DNA of 64,000 bases, from assembly GCF_021729075.1 (NCBI RefSeq), contig NZ_JAJSAQ010000006.1:186001-250000 (forward strand), read 5' to 3'. The notes below the pieces were generated by a model. That model saw only the letters and a list, made by a program, of their open reading frames with translations. It was not told the origin of the DNA and searched no databases. The DNA is from Microbulbifer guangxiensis (GTDB lineage Bacteria; Pseudomonadota; Gammaproteobacteria; Pseudomonadales; Cellvibrionaceae). Positions 1 through 11,657 of this stretch are shown one piece after another (position 1 is the stretch's first letter; each line of letters opens with the position of its first letter). The translations under genes were made by a program, and so were the position numbers.

Positions 1-1934
1 AAAGTATCCGCCAAATCACGCATTGCCGTCTGGACCGAACCATGCCAACCGGTTAATGCGTCTTTCAGCTCTTCCGATAGCGTTCCAGTTGGCGTTTCAA
101 TCTTGTTATTATCCAGCGCCAATACTTGATCGCCAATTAACCGGATCAGATTCACCATATACATTAACTGATGCTTGCTCACACCCGGCACCTGCATCAG
201 CAGCACATTTCTGGCACCTGTAGACAGCTGTCTCGGCATCCTATTGACTACTCGTCGGTGGTACAGCCTTCTCCAACCCGCCATCCAACGGACCCACCCT
301 GTCTGTACACCTGGACGTCTAGACATAAGGTAGGCACTGCTACGAAAAAACTGTCGAATTTGCCTCGTAAATACGTATTCCGCTTTCTTTGAGAACGGAA
401 TATTCTCAAAAACAGACACAAATAAAAGAGCGATCATACACGCCATAAATAGTGTCAAGAAACTGGTAAAGCTGTAGGGCTGTTCATTTTGAATGCCGAT
501 GACTACCTGGCTAAAAAGAAGAATTATCACCCTTACGGGCTGTAACCTTGGTGTTGACAGCAAATAATAAATCGAAAATGTCCACCCAAATATCACAAAC
601 GCTAACCCATAAAAACTATTCAGCTTGATAATGATAAAAAAGTAGATGAAAGCTGCGAAAATCATTGCCAAGGAAAAAAAAGCGGCAATGATCGTGATAG
701 GAACAGGCGGAAGCATGGCCAGAAAGATGAACAGGATGGCCGCCACCACCACGGTCACCTCTCCCCCAGGGAATCCTGGCAAATACAAATAGGCGAGATA
801 GGCACCCCAGAGCCCTATTAAGATACGAGCCACATTGACCAACCTCTCCGGATCCGGCACAAATATTTCTGCGCTTCGCCCAACATCACAGTCAGAATCG
901 AGCTGATTGGAGAAATCAGGATTCTCGATATTCCGGATACATGCGATCAGCTGTCGTGTATGAATTTCGACATCGAGAAGCTTCGATCGGATGTCGGAGA
1001 GAGCCGAGGCCTTAAAGGCGCTCAAATCCTTTGATGCTGAGGTTGAGATCAGCAACCTAGCCTGAGCGGGAACCTCGATGCCCTGCTCTCCAGCCAGCAT
1101 TTTTCTTGATGAGATAAGGCGACGTTCTATCTCTGCCGTAAATTCCGGCAGATCAGGTAAAAGCTCCTGAACATCCAATCCACTCACCGATTCCAGACTA
1201 TCGCTCAGGCGCAGGAGAGCGCTGGTAACCGCCGAAGTTTCCCTGCCGTATCGTCCCCACTGCTGACGGCGCTCCCAGACCTCAAAACTGTCGACGCGGG
1301 CGTCCCGAAGCAGCCCGTCCAGTTTGACACCTGCCTCCAGCACGGCAACCTTTAGCGTGCCCAGTGAGGATTTCTCGGATGGTCTTTGTAGCTGTGAAAA
1401 GCAAGCTGCGCCCAGGTTTTGCTGAGCATTGGCAAGATCAACCGCGGCATCATCGAGCGCAGGCCGGCTACGGACAGGCCAAATCAACAGGGCGATGAGA
1501 CTGTAGACGACCACACCAAGTGTGGTTTCCAGGGCACGCTCAACTCCTTTGTCAAATGACGCCGAGAAGTCAGCTCCTGAAGAGGACCAGATAACAAGGC
1601 TGCTGAGTGCCGCTACCTGCCAGAAATATTGGTGCTCGGATTGCTGCATCAGGTAAGCATTCAACCCAATCCAAAGGGAAAGGCTGACCATGAAAATCCA
1701 GCGATCCTGTGGAAAGAGCACGAACAAGATCCAGACCACGAAAACGCCAAGCACGGTGCCCATCACACGCAAGGCCCCACGCGTTAGCGATTGACCCAGG
1801 TTGACCTGACTGGCGACAACCACCGCGATACCTGCCCAAAGCGGCTTCTCCCATCCAGCAGACAACGCGATTGCATAGGTAAGCGTCAACGCCAAGGCAA
1901 GCTTGATCCCCTCTCTGGCAGTGAGAGAGAGCAT
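1..1934 (-). CDS. FUSC-family inner-membrane transporter, 3' end outside window
   Basis: The minus-strand frame stays open from an ATG at 1934 to the window edge, giving at least 644 residues. The N-terminus (MLSLTAREGIKLALALTLTY) runs into a block of hydrophobic segments. A long, more polar helical middle follows, at about residues 160-360, and then a second hydrophobic block (about 365-475) and a cytoplasmic tail. This two-bundle layout is typical of FUSC/aromatic-acid exporter proteins (fusaric acid resistance, AaeB, YccS-like), which export aromatic or other toxic acids across the inner membrane. The start is uncertain: the frame is open upstream and an adjacent GTG (1937) is possible, with no clear Shine-Dalgarno. 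It lies about 90 bp downstream of the antiporter gene on the same strand. The substrate cannot be told from sequence. Confidence 0.8.
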   Translation of the reverse strand, partial: MLSLTAREGIKLALALTLTYAIALSAGWEKPLWAGIAVVVASQVNLGQSLTRGALRVMGTVLGVFVVWILFVLFPQDRWIFMVSLSLWIGLNAYLMQQSEHQYFWQVAALSSLVIWSSSGADFSASFDKGVERALETTLGVVVYSLIALLIWPVRSRPALDDAAVDLANAQQNLGAACFSQLQRPSEKSSLGTLKVAVLEAGVKLDGLLRDARVDSFEVWERRQQWGRYGRETSAVTSALLRLSDSLESVSGLDVQELLPDLPEFTAEIERRLISSRKMLAGEQGIEVPAQARLLISTSASKDLSAFKASALSDIRSKLLDVEIHTRQLIACIRNIENPDFSNQLDSDCDVGRSAEIFVPDPERLVNVARILIGLWGAYLAYLYLPGFPGGEVTVVVAAILFIFLAMLPPVPITIIAAFFSLAMIFAAFIYFFIIIKLNSFYGLAFVIFGWTFSIYYLLSTPRLQPVRVIILLFSQVVIGIQNEQPYSFTSFLTLFMACMIALLFVSVFENIPFSKKAEYVFTRQIRQFFRSSAYLMSRRPGVQTGWVRWMAGWRRLYHRRVVNRMPRQLSTGARNVLLMQVPGVSKHQLMYMVNLIRLIGDQVLALDNNKIETPTGTLSEELKDALTGWHGSVQTAMRDLADT

Positions 1935-2022
1935 CACTGGTACACCCGGCAGGATATATTCGCGCGGATAGCCTGAATAAAGTGAGAGCGGATAAAGGCT
2001 ACACAGTTGCTGACCGGAAGGC

Positions 2023-3225
2023 TCACCGTGCCCGCTCCCCACCCCCGAGCCGGCTCGCCAAAGGATTTGCCGTCAGGCCATGGGCGATCACACTAAGCAG
2101 GATCGTGATACCAACCGTCAGTGAGATTGTGTCGCCACCAGGTAGCTTCTCTCCAAGGACAATCACACCAAAGACAATACTCGCCAGGCCACGTGGCCCG
2201 AACCAGCCCATAAATAGCTTTTCGGATTTGCTTGCAATGGTTCCATGCAGGCACAGGTAGACCGGCAGCATACGCACAATAGTCAGGCTCAATACGGCAT
2301 ATAGCACCACCTGCCAGTTGAGCGCGTTGAGGTAGGGACCTATCACACCAGCGCCGAATGCAACCCAGGTAATGAGAGCCAGTACATCGCCAGTACTCTC
2401 CGCCTCAGCCAGAAGTCCATGCTTGTCATTGGAAATAAGCCTGCCAAATAGAAGTCCACCACTGAATGCGGCGATGAAACCACTACCACCGAGCCACTGC
2501 GCGGCACCGAAGCAACCGAGCGCCATGGCAATCACCGGAATCTGGCGCCAATCTTTGAGAATCCAGCCGCGATGCATGGCGGCACGGAGCAGATACGTCA
2601 GAGTTGCTGTCAACACTACGCCTACCAGCAAGCCGATGCCGAGCTCCTCCAGAACCAGCTTTAAGGCCAAACCACCGCTCTGATGCGCGGTCGCTTCACC
2701 GGTTGCCAGAGCGAGAAACACAAACAGAATTGGCACACAAATTCCGTCGTTGAGACCGCTTTCGGCGTTTAACCCCTGACGAATATAGGCTGGAACGATA
2801 GGATTGGAGACGACGGCTTTGCCGAGTGCGGCATCAGTCGGTGCCAGTATTGTCGCCAGTACCGCCACCTCAAAGAATGAAAGCGATGGGAACAGGATTG
2901 TGCCCACAAGGATTCCCAGGCCAATGGTCATGGGGAGCCCGATCAACAGCAGACGACGGGGCACAGCAATGGTCTGTTTCAGGACACTCAGGTCAGCCTT
3001 CGCAGCATCGGAGAATAAGACAAGCGCCAGTGTCAGCTCAGCGATGGTGCGCAGTCCGCCCGAATCAACCTCGGAGCCGAGCAGGCCCAGCCCATAAGAC
3101 CCAACGGCCAAGCCAAACAGGGTGTAGACCAGTGCGCCGTTGATCGGTGTGCGATCAACACGTCCACTGATGGCACAGTACACAAATACAAAGAGTGCGA
3201 GGATGGTGAGATCGGCATAATTCAT
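2023..3225 (-). CDS. Cation/proton antiporter (CPA1-like Na+/H+ exchanger)
   Basis: This 400-residue protein consists almost wholly of hydrophobic segments, about 11-12 predicted membrane passes, as in CPA1/NhaP-type exchangers. Family-like signatures are LALVLFSDAAKADL near residue 90, the acidic ion-binding stretch SGLNDGICVP near residue 155, and GFIAAFSGGLLFGR in the middle. It should exchange Na+ or K+ for protons at the inner membrane, for pH and salt homeostasis. It has no large C-terminal cytoplasmic domain, so it resembles the short bacterial versions. The FUSC gene follows closely on the same strand, and the two may be co-transcribed. Ion specificity is inferred from the family only. 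Confidence 0.85.
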   Translation of the reverse strand: MNYADLTILALFVFVYCAISGRVDRTPINGALVYTLFGLAVGSYGLGLLGSEVDSGGLRTIAELTLALVLFSDAAKADLSVLKQTIAVPRRLLLIGLPMTIGLGILVGTILFPSLSFFEVAVLATILAPTDAALGKAVVSNPIVPAYIRQGLNAESGLNDGICVPILFVFLALATGEATAHQSGGLALKLVLEELGIGLLVGVVLTATLTYLLRAAMHRGWILKDWRQIPVIAMALGCFGAAQWLGGSGFIAAFSGGLLFGRLISNDKHGLLAEAESTGDVLALITWVAFGAGVIGPYLNALNWQVVLYAVLSLTIVRMLPVYLCLHGTIASKSEKLFMGWFGPRGLASIVFGVIVLGEKLPGGDTISLTVGITILLSVIAHGLTANPLASRLGGGERAR

Positions 3226-3527
3226 TGGGTTGATTTCTCAATCTCTCACTTCTCGGTGAGCACCTCATGGAAGGTATTACTCGATGTCAGTTTAGGCGAG
3301 AGACTGAATACCGTGATGGAGACAGTCTGGCGCTCTGACGCAGCGTGGATTATTCAGCCAAGGCACAAAGCTAAGCGGCCTAGCACGGATGAATTAGCCG
3401 TCGCCCCTCCAGATCGGCGGGAATTAGCCTGACATGAATGGCCGCGCCCAAATGAAAAAGGGGTGGCCATCTGGCCCCCCCTTTTTCACTGGCTGCATTA
3501 ATGATGCAGCATGCGACTTCTTGCCGA
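3226..3527. other. Intergenic region between katG and the antiporter gene
   Basis: About 300 bases without a convincing gene. It should hold the promoter of the antiporter gene (minus strand, right part) and the katG terminator, annotated separately. Short plus-strand ORFs here are continuations of the katG antisense frame. Confidence 0.6.
3454..3486 (-). terminator. Bidirectional rho-independent terminator after katG
   Basis: The stem AAAAGGGG-GGCC / GGCC-CCCTTTT closes on the loop ATCT. It has A and T runs on both sides, so it can terminate on either strand. It lies about 40 bp past the katG stop codon. Confidence 0.75.
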
Positions 3528-6210
<2,683 letters not shown>

Positions 6211-7395
6211 ATGAGAGCAATGAAGAAGAAATACTTGAAGGCAGTGGCACCGGTCATGGTGCTGGCGCTGGGCTTTACCGCTGTACAACTAATGAGCGCC
6301 GCCAAGCCCGCTCCGGAGAAAAAGGAAGACGAAGAGCGCCGGGTTTCCCTGCTCTACGCCGAGGCCCGCGAAGACTCGGTACACCTTGCCGTGACCACCC
6401 AGGGGGAAGTGCGTCCGCACACAGAGATCGATCTGACCCCACAGGTTGCCGGGCGCATCGTCTCCATCTCCGAGCGCTTCGCTGAGGGCGCCGGGTTCGA
6501 GACCGGCGAGACCCTGATCCAGCTGGATGACGCCGACTACCGTCTGGCACTGGCCCGGGCGGAAGCGGGCGTGGCCCAGGCCGAGGTCCTGCTGCTGCAG
6601 GCAAAGGCCGCTGCGGATGTGAAGCGCAAGCAGTGGTTGTCCATCAACCCGAATAAACAACCCACCCCCCTGCAGGTCAACCAACCCCAGGTCGAGGAAG
6701 CCGAGGCGCGCCTGCGCTCCGCCAGGGCCGAACTCGCCGACGCCAAACTCAACCTGGCCCGCACACGGATCCAGCTGCCCTTTCGCGGTCGGGTGATCAG
6801 TCGCGAGGTGGGGATTGGCCAGTATGTCACCGCCAATACGCCACTGGGCCGCGTATTCGCCACCGACCGGGTGCAGGTGCGCCTGCCGCTGACCGATTCG
6901 CAACTGCAGGAACTGGACCTGCCCATGGGCTTTGTCGCCACCGCGGACAACCCCGGGCCCACCGTCACCCTGTCTGCGCAGGTCGGCCGCGAGCTGCATG
7001 AGTGGCAGGGCCGTATCGTGCGGACCCAGGCCGCCATCGACCAGCAGACCCGCCTGATTTATGCCGTGGCTGAAGTCAACGATCCGTACGGCGAGGGCGC
7101 CAGCGACGGCGTCCCCCTGGCGGTGGGTCTCTTCGTCACCGCCCAGGCAGAGGGCGTGCAGGAACACCGCGCACTGGTGCTGCCGCGCAATGCCCTGCGC
7201 AATGCGGACAAGGTGTACGTGATCGACGAAGAGAATCGCCTCGATATCCGCACCGTAGAGGTGTTGTCCACCTCCGAGCACCGGGTGGTGGTCGCTTCCG
7301 GTGTCAGTGATGGCGAGCGCGTGGTGACCTCTACCATCGCCAATGCGGTCGACGGCATGGAAGTGCAGCCCATTACCCAACTGGCCCGGAAGTAA
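6211..7395 (+). CDS. RND efflux periplasmic adaptor (membrane fusion protein)
   Basis: This 394-residue protein has an N-terminal membrane anchor or signal (KYLKAVAPVMVLALGFTAVQ). A lipoyl/barrel half motif follows (VTTQGEVRPHTEIDLTPQVA and GRIVSISERFAEGAGFETGE). Next are an alpha-hairpin rich in Ala/Glu (about 115-180), the second lipoyl half (LARTRIQLPFRGRVISREVG) and C-terminal beta-barrel and proximal domains. It links the inner-membrane pump to an outer-membrane channel. An alternative ATG nine bases downstream (6220) would start MKKKYLK. The pump gene follows after 12 bases, so the two form an operon. No TolC-like gene is present here, so the outer-membrane partner is encoded elsewhere. 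Confidence 0.93.
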   Translation: MRAMKKKYLKAVAPVMVLALGFTAVQLMSAAKPAPEKKEDEERRVSLLYAEAREDSVHLAVTTQGEVRPHTEIDLTPQVAGRIVSISERFAEGAGFETGETLIQLDDADYRLALARAEAGVAQAEVLLLQAKAAADVKRKQWLSINPNKQPTPLQVNQPQVEEAEARLRSARAELADAKLNLARTRIQLPFRGRVISREVGIGQYVTANTPLGRVFATDRVQVRLPLTDSQLQELDLPMGFVATADNPGPTVTLSAQVGRELHEWQGRIVRTQAAIDQQTRLIYAVAEVNDPYGEGASDGVPLAVGLFVTAQAEGVQEHRALVLPRNALRNADKVYVIDEENRLDIRTVEVLSTSEHRVVVASGVSDGERVVTSTIANAVDGMEVQPITQLARK

Positions 7396-7407
7396 GAGAG
7401 CGCGCAC

Positions 7408-10400
7408 ATGAATAAACTGATTGAATGGTGGGCGCGCAACAGCGTCGCTGCCAACCTGGCCATGGTGGGTATTTTCGTCGCCGGTATTCTCGGCTTCGGC
7501 ATGATGGAACGGGAAATGGAACCGCAGGTTCGCTTCCCCGGCCTGGAAATCCGGGTTTCCTGGCCCGGCGCCGCGCCGCAAGAAGTGGAAGAACAGATCG
7601 CTGCCCGTATCGAGGAAGCGGTCAGTGACCTGGACAACATCGAGTGGATCCGTTCGACGTCATCCGAGGGGTTCGGCGAGGTCTACATCCTGGCGGAAAC
7701 CAACGTGGATTTCGCCCGCTTCATGAATGACATCAAGATCCGTGTCGACGGTATTTCCTCATTCCCGCGTGACATCGATCCGCCCCAGGTACACCAGTGG
7801 GTAAACCGCAATGAATTCATTCGCGTCGCGGTGCACGGTGATCTGAGCGAGCGCGAACTGAAACGGCTGGCGGAGCAGCTGCGGCGCGAAGCCGCCACGC
7901 TACCTGCCATCTCGGTGGTCAACCTGTTCGGCACCCGCATGGAAGAAGTTTCCATCGAGGTCAGCGAAGCCGCGCTGCGCCGTTATGGCCTGACCTTCCA
8001 GGAGGTGGCGGATGCCATTCGTGCGAACTCCATCAACCAGTCCGCCGGCACCGTGCGCACTGAGGTAGGTGCCTACCAGCTGAAAGTGCGCAACCAGGCC
8101 GACAGCGAGCAGGAATTTGCCAACATCATCGTGCGCCAGACAGAAGACGGCGGCACCATCCGTGTCGGTGATGTGGCCAACGTCGTGGACGGGTTCGAGG
8201 ACAACGAGATCCTCGCCACCCTGAACGGCGAGCCGGCGGTGCTGCTGCAGGTGATGACCACCGAGACCATGGACATCCTCACCGCCTCGGAATCCATTCG
8301 CAAATGGATCGCCGAGCGCCAGGACTCACTGCCCACCGGCGCCAGGCTGACGCTGTGGACCGATAACGCCGAGGAATTCAAGGGCCGGCTGGATACCATC
8401 GGCAACTCTGCCTTCCAGGGCCTGCTGCTGGTACTGCTGGTGCTGGTACTGAGCCTGCGCCCGAAAGTGGCCTTCTGGGTCGCCATCGGTATCGCCACTG
8501 CCTACGCCGGTGCCTTCGTATTGCTGCCGAGTGTGGGCGTGTCCCTGAACATGCTCTCCACCTTTGCCTTCCTGCTGGTGCTGGGGATCGTGGTGGACGA
8601 TGCCATTGTGGTGGGCGAAAGTATCCATACCCAGTCCCACAACCCGGAATTCCAGCATGAGGGCGGCGGCCTGAAAGCAGCGGTGCTGGGTACGCAGCTG
8701 GTGGCCAAGCCGGTGATCTTTGCGGTCATCACCACTATCCTTGCCTTCCTACCGTGGATATTCATCAGCGGTTCCACCAGCGAGTTCACCCGTCACATCA
8801 CCTGGGTGGTGATCCTGGCGCTGGTATTCTCCCTGATCGAGTCCCTGTTCATCCTGCCCGCGCACCTGCGCAAGCTGAAGCCACGCACGGAGCTGGGTCG
8901 TTTCGGCCGTATCCAGAAGGGCATCGCCGATCGCATCATCTACTTTGCCCAGAACCATTACCGCCGCATCGGCCAGTGGGCCGTGGATCATCGCTACCTG
9001 ACGCTGAGCATCTTTCTCGCCACTCTGATGATCGGTTTCGGCATGTTCGGCAGTGGCTGGGTGAAGAAAAGCTTTATGCCGGAAATCGAGTCCGACGAGG
9101 TGATCGTCAATGTGGTCATGCCGGAGGGGGCGCCCTATAGCCGCGCCCTGGAAGTGCTGGCACAGCTGCAGGATGCGGAAAAGCGTCTCGAGCATGAGGT
9201 CAACGAGCGCACCGACGGTGAGGGCATGCTGATCGAGAACTGGTACACCCGCTCACAGCGCGACAGCGTGCTGGCCATCGTCAAACTGGCACCACCGGAG
9301 GTGCGCGACATGTCCGCCAAAGACGCCGCCCTGCGCCTGCGGGAACTGCTCGGCGATATCCCGGATGCGAAGGAAGTCTCGGTGCAGTATTCCATGGGCA
9401 ACAACGGGCCCGGCTTCGAGCTGTCCATCCGCCACCCGGACCTCGACGTGCTGCGCGCGGCCACCGCTGACCTGGAAACCCAGCTGCGCACTTACGAGAG
9501 CCTGTACGACGTGCGCAACAACCTGGAGGGCGCGTCGGAGGAAATCCGCATCGATCTCAAACCCGGTGCCGCCAAACTGGGACTGACCCTGGCCGAGGTC
9601 AATCGCCAGGTGCGCCAGGCGTACTTCGGCGAAGAAGTCCAGCGCCTGCCCCGCGCCGGCCAGGATGTGAAGGTGATGGTGCGCTACCCACTGGAATCCC
9701 GCCGCTCCATCGAGAGCCTGAAGGATTTCCGCGTGCGCACCGCCGATGGCCGCGAGGTGCCCCTGCTGGCCGTGGCTGACTTGGAATACGCACCGGGCAT
9801 CAAGCGTATCCAGCGCTGGAATGGCAATCGCGCGGCACGGGTCATGGCGGACCTGAAAGACGATGTGCGCAGTGAAATCATGGACGACCTCAACGAGAAC
9901 TTCTTCCCCGCGTGGGAAAAGCGCTACCCCGGCATCATCCGCGGCGCCATCGGCCAGGCCGAAGGTGAAAAGCGTTTCGTCCAGGAAGTCCTCGGGCTCT
10001 ACACCATGGCTTTCTTCGCCATGTACAGCCTGCTGGCCGTGGCATTCCGCAGCTACTTCCAGCCGATCCTGATCCTGATCGCCATCCCGTTTGCCTTTGT
10101 CGGCGCCATCTTCGGCCACGCCGTCACGGGCATGACCATGGCCATTTTCAGCTACTTCGGCATCGCCGCGGCGGCCGGGGTGGTGGTCAACGACAACCTG
10201 GTATTGATGGACCACAGCAACCGCCTGCGCGACCAGGGCATGGCGCCCATGAAAGCGGTCGTGGAAGCCGGTGTGGCCCGTTTCCGCCCCATCCTGCTGA
10301 CCACCGTCACCACCATCGTGGGCCTGATGCCAATGATGATGGAGCGCAGCATCCAGGCCGCCTTCCTGCAGCCCATCGTGGTAGCGCTGGCATTCGGGGT

Positions 10401-10545
10401 TTTCGTAGCCTTCTTTGTCACCCTGCTGCTGGTCCCCGCACTCTATGGCATCGGCCTGGATCTCAGTGCCGGCGGCGCGCGGGTAAAGCAATCGCTGAAG
10501 CGTGGCTTGATGTCGGCAACCGGGCAGGTACCTGCCAACAGCTGA
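7408..10545 (+). CDS. RND efflux pump, inner-membrane permease subunit
   Basis: At 1045 residues this is the usual RND size. It has one N-terminal transmembrane helix, a large periplasmic porter loop, helices 2-6 (about 330-490), a further helix, a second periplasmic loop, and the final helices. The proton-relay acidic pair is visible in LGIVVDDAIVVGES (helix 4), and a matching segment near residue 925 reads AAGVVVNDNLVLMD. It is driven by proton import and exports hydrophobic compounds through a tripartite complex with the preceding adaptor. The highly charged first loop (MEREMEPQVRFPG) resembles the subgroup of RND permeases common in marine gammaproteobacteria. Substrate unknown. The gene ends just before a strong terminator. 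Confidence 0.95.
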   Translation: MNKLIEWWARNSVAANLAMVGIFVAGILGFGMMEREMEPQVRFPGLEIRVSWPGAAPQEVEEQIAARIEEAVSDLDNIEWIRSTSSEGFGEVYILAETNVDFARFMNDIKIRVDGISSFPRDIDPPQVHQWVNRNEFIRVAVHGDLSERELKRLAEQLRREAATLPAISVVNLFGTRMEEVSIEVSEAALRRYGLTFQEVADAIRANSINQSAGTVRTEVGAYQLKVRNQADSEQEFANIIVRQTEDGGTIRVGDVANVVDGFEDNEILATLNGEPAVLLQVMTTETMDILTASESIRKWIAERQDSLPTGARLTLWTDNAEEFKGRLDTIGNSAFQGLLLVLLVLVLSLRPKVAFWVAIGIATAYAGAFVLLPSVGVSLNMLSTFAFLLVLGIVVDDAIVVGESIHTQSHNPEFQHEGGGLKAAVLGTQLVAKPVIFAVITTILAFLPWIFISGSTSEFTRHITWVVILALVFSLIESLFILPAHLRKLKPRTELGRFGRIQKGIADRIIYFAQNHYRRIGQWAVDHRYLTLSIFLATLMIGFGMFGSGWVKKSFMPEIESDEVIVNVVMPEGAPYSRALEVLAQLQDAEKRLEHEVNERTDGEGMLIENWYTRSQRDSVLAIVKLAPPEVRDMSAKDAALRLRELLGDIPDAKEVSVQYSMGNNGPGFELSIRHPDLDVLRAATADLETQLRTYESLYDVRNNLEGASEEIRIDLKPGAAKLGLTLAEVNRQVRQAYFGEEVQRLPRAGQDVKVMVRYPLESRRSIESLKDFRVRTADGREVPLLAVADLEYAPGIKRIQRWNGNRAARVMADLKDDVRSEIMDDLNENFFPAWEKRYPGIIRGAIGQAEGEKRFVQEVLGLYTMAFFAMYSLLAVAFRSYFQPILILIAIPFAFVGAIFGHAVTGMTMAIFSYFGIAAAAGVVVNDNLVLMDHSNRLRDQGMAPMKAVVEAGVARFRPILLTTVTTIVGLMPMMMERSIQAAFLQPIVVALAFGVFVAFFVTLLLVPALYGIGLDLSAGGARVKQSLKRGLMSATGQVPANS

Positions 10546-10576
10546 CCGATTTTCAAAAACCGATGACTGATGAACG

Positions 10577-10612
10577 ATGGCCGGGGCCCGCAGGGGCCCC
10601 GGCCATTTTTTT
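10577..10612 (+). terminator. Rho-independent terminator of the RND operon
   Basis: A 13-bp GC-rich stem, ATGGCCGGGGCCC with its complement around the loop GCAG, is followed by a run of seven T. It lies 31 bases past the permease stop codon. Confidence 0.92.
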
Positions 10613-10643
10613 GCAGTCCAACCCGGCGGACAGCACCCCTTCC

Positions 10644-11657
10644 CTACTCGCCCTGATAGGGTTCCATCAGGTAACCGAGGGAATCCTCGCGGGCCACATC
10701 ACCGTCCGTGGTAAACATCGAGGGAATCAGGTCCTGCCGGGCAATCACCTTACCATCTTCAAAACCCAGGTATTTTTCCGTCACCAGCCTGTCGCGGTTG
10801 TCCAGCACCGCGAGCTGCGGTCCGTCGCGGCGGGTATAGGCGAGCACCGTGCCCCGCGGCACGCACTGAAAGTTGAAGTGGTCGAAGTGGCGGATGAATG
10901 AGAAATCCCGGCTACTTTTCGAGTCAAAGGCAAAATCGAAGCGGCAGTAGTAAGGGACTTTCAGCCGCGCCACCGTGTGATAAATGCGGCCCTCATCCGC
11001 CGCTCTGCCCTTATCGCCCACCGTGTGCAGCAGGTGCTCCAGGTACCGGTACAGGTGCTCAATGCCCTCCGGTATACCGGGCAGCCCACATTCAAGCGTT
11101 ACCGACGGACAGAACTTGGCGAATGCATTCGAGTTGACCTCGTGGGGCTCGGTGAAATAAATCACGATCTCGGTGAAGCCGTTCGCCAGCCGCAGGAAAT
11201 CCTCAGAGGTGCGATTGACACAGGCGTAGTAGGGATTGCGGCCGGTGGTGTTGTGGATATCGATATTGGCGATCACCCGCCTACCGCGCGCATAGGTAAG
11301 CACCTCCCGCGCCATGCGCGCTTCCGCTCCCTCACCGCCACCCCAGATACGGTTGAAATCCGGTTGGCCCGGCAAGTGTCTGACGCCCTGCGCGGCGGCC
11401 TCCACGTTGCCAAAGAAAATCAGCAGTGAGCGAGGCAAGCCATCACGGTAATGACGCAGCAGACGCTGCAGCGCGAAGAAACCGGTCGTCTCATTGCCGT
11501 GCAGCAATGTGCTGATCATCAGCGGCTCAGCGGCGGCGCCCTCGAGAGAGACCAGCGTCGGCCCACCGAATAGCTCGAGCAGCCGGCTCGGATGATCGAT
11601 CTCGAAAAAAGCGTCCGGCAACGCCTCGAGGAAATTAAGCTTCACATTTCCACTCAT
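10644..11657 (-). CDS. M14-family succinylglutamate desuccinylase/aspartoacylase-like deacylase
   Basis: This 337-residue protein starts MSGNVKLNFLEALPD at 11657. The frame continues 22 codons further upstream, but that part lies inside the preceding gene in another frame. Zinc-peptidase features are HGNETTG (zinc His and Glu) near residue 55, the NFNR-like Arg in DFNRIWGG, and IDIHNTTGRNP (zinc His) near 130. ECGLPG near 190 belongs to the family core. Members hydrolyse N-acyl amino acids. The start overlaps the end of the upstream GCS2 ligase gene by 23 bp, indicating coupling. The pairing of a gamma-carboxylate:amine ligase with a deacylase suggests one pathway that builds and cleaves an amide. 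The substrate is unknown. Confidence 0.85.
   Translation of the reverse strand: MSGNVKLNFLEALPDAFFEIDHPSRLLELFGGPTLVSLEGAAAEPLMISTLLHGNETTGFFALQRLLRHYRDGLPRSLLIFFGNVEAAAQGVRHLPGQPDFNRIWGGGEGAEARMAREVLTYARGRRVIANIDIHNTTGRNPYYACVNRTSEDFLRLANGFTEIVIYFTEPHEVNSNAFAKFCPSVTLECGLPGIPEGIEHLYRYLEHLLHTVGDKGRAADEGRIYHTVARLKVPYYCRFDFAFDSKSSRDFSFIRHFDHFNFQCVPRGTVLAYTRRDGPQLAVLDNRDRLVTEKYLGFEDGKVIARQDLIPSMFTTDGDVAREDSLGYLMEPYQGE

Noticed and set aside
6289-7581. 430-codon ORF opposite the RND adaptor, and a 412-codon ORF opposite the permease at 9253-10491
   Set aside because: Antisense to clear RND genes. His/Gly/Gln-rich composition, no recognisable domain.
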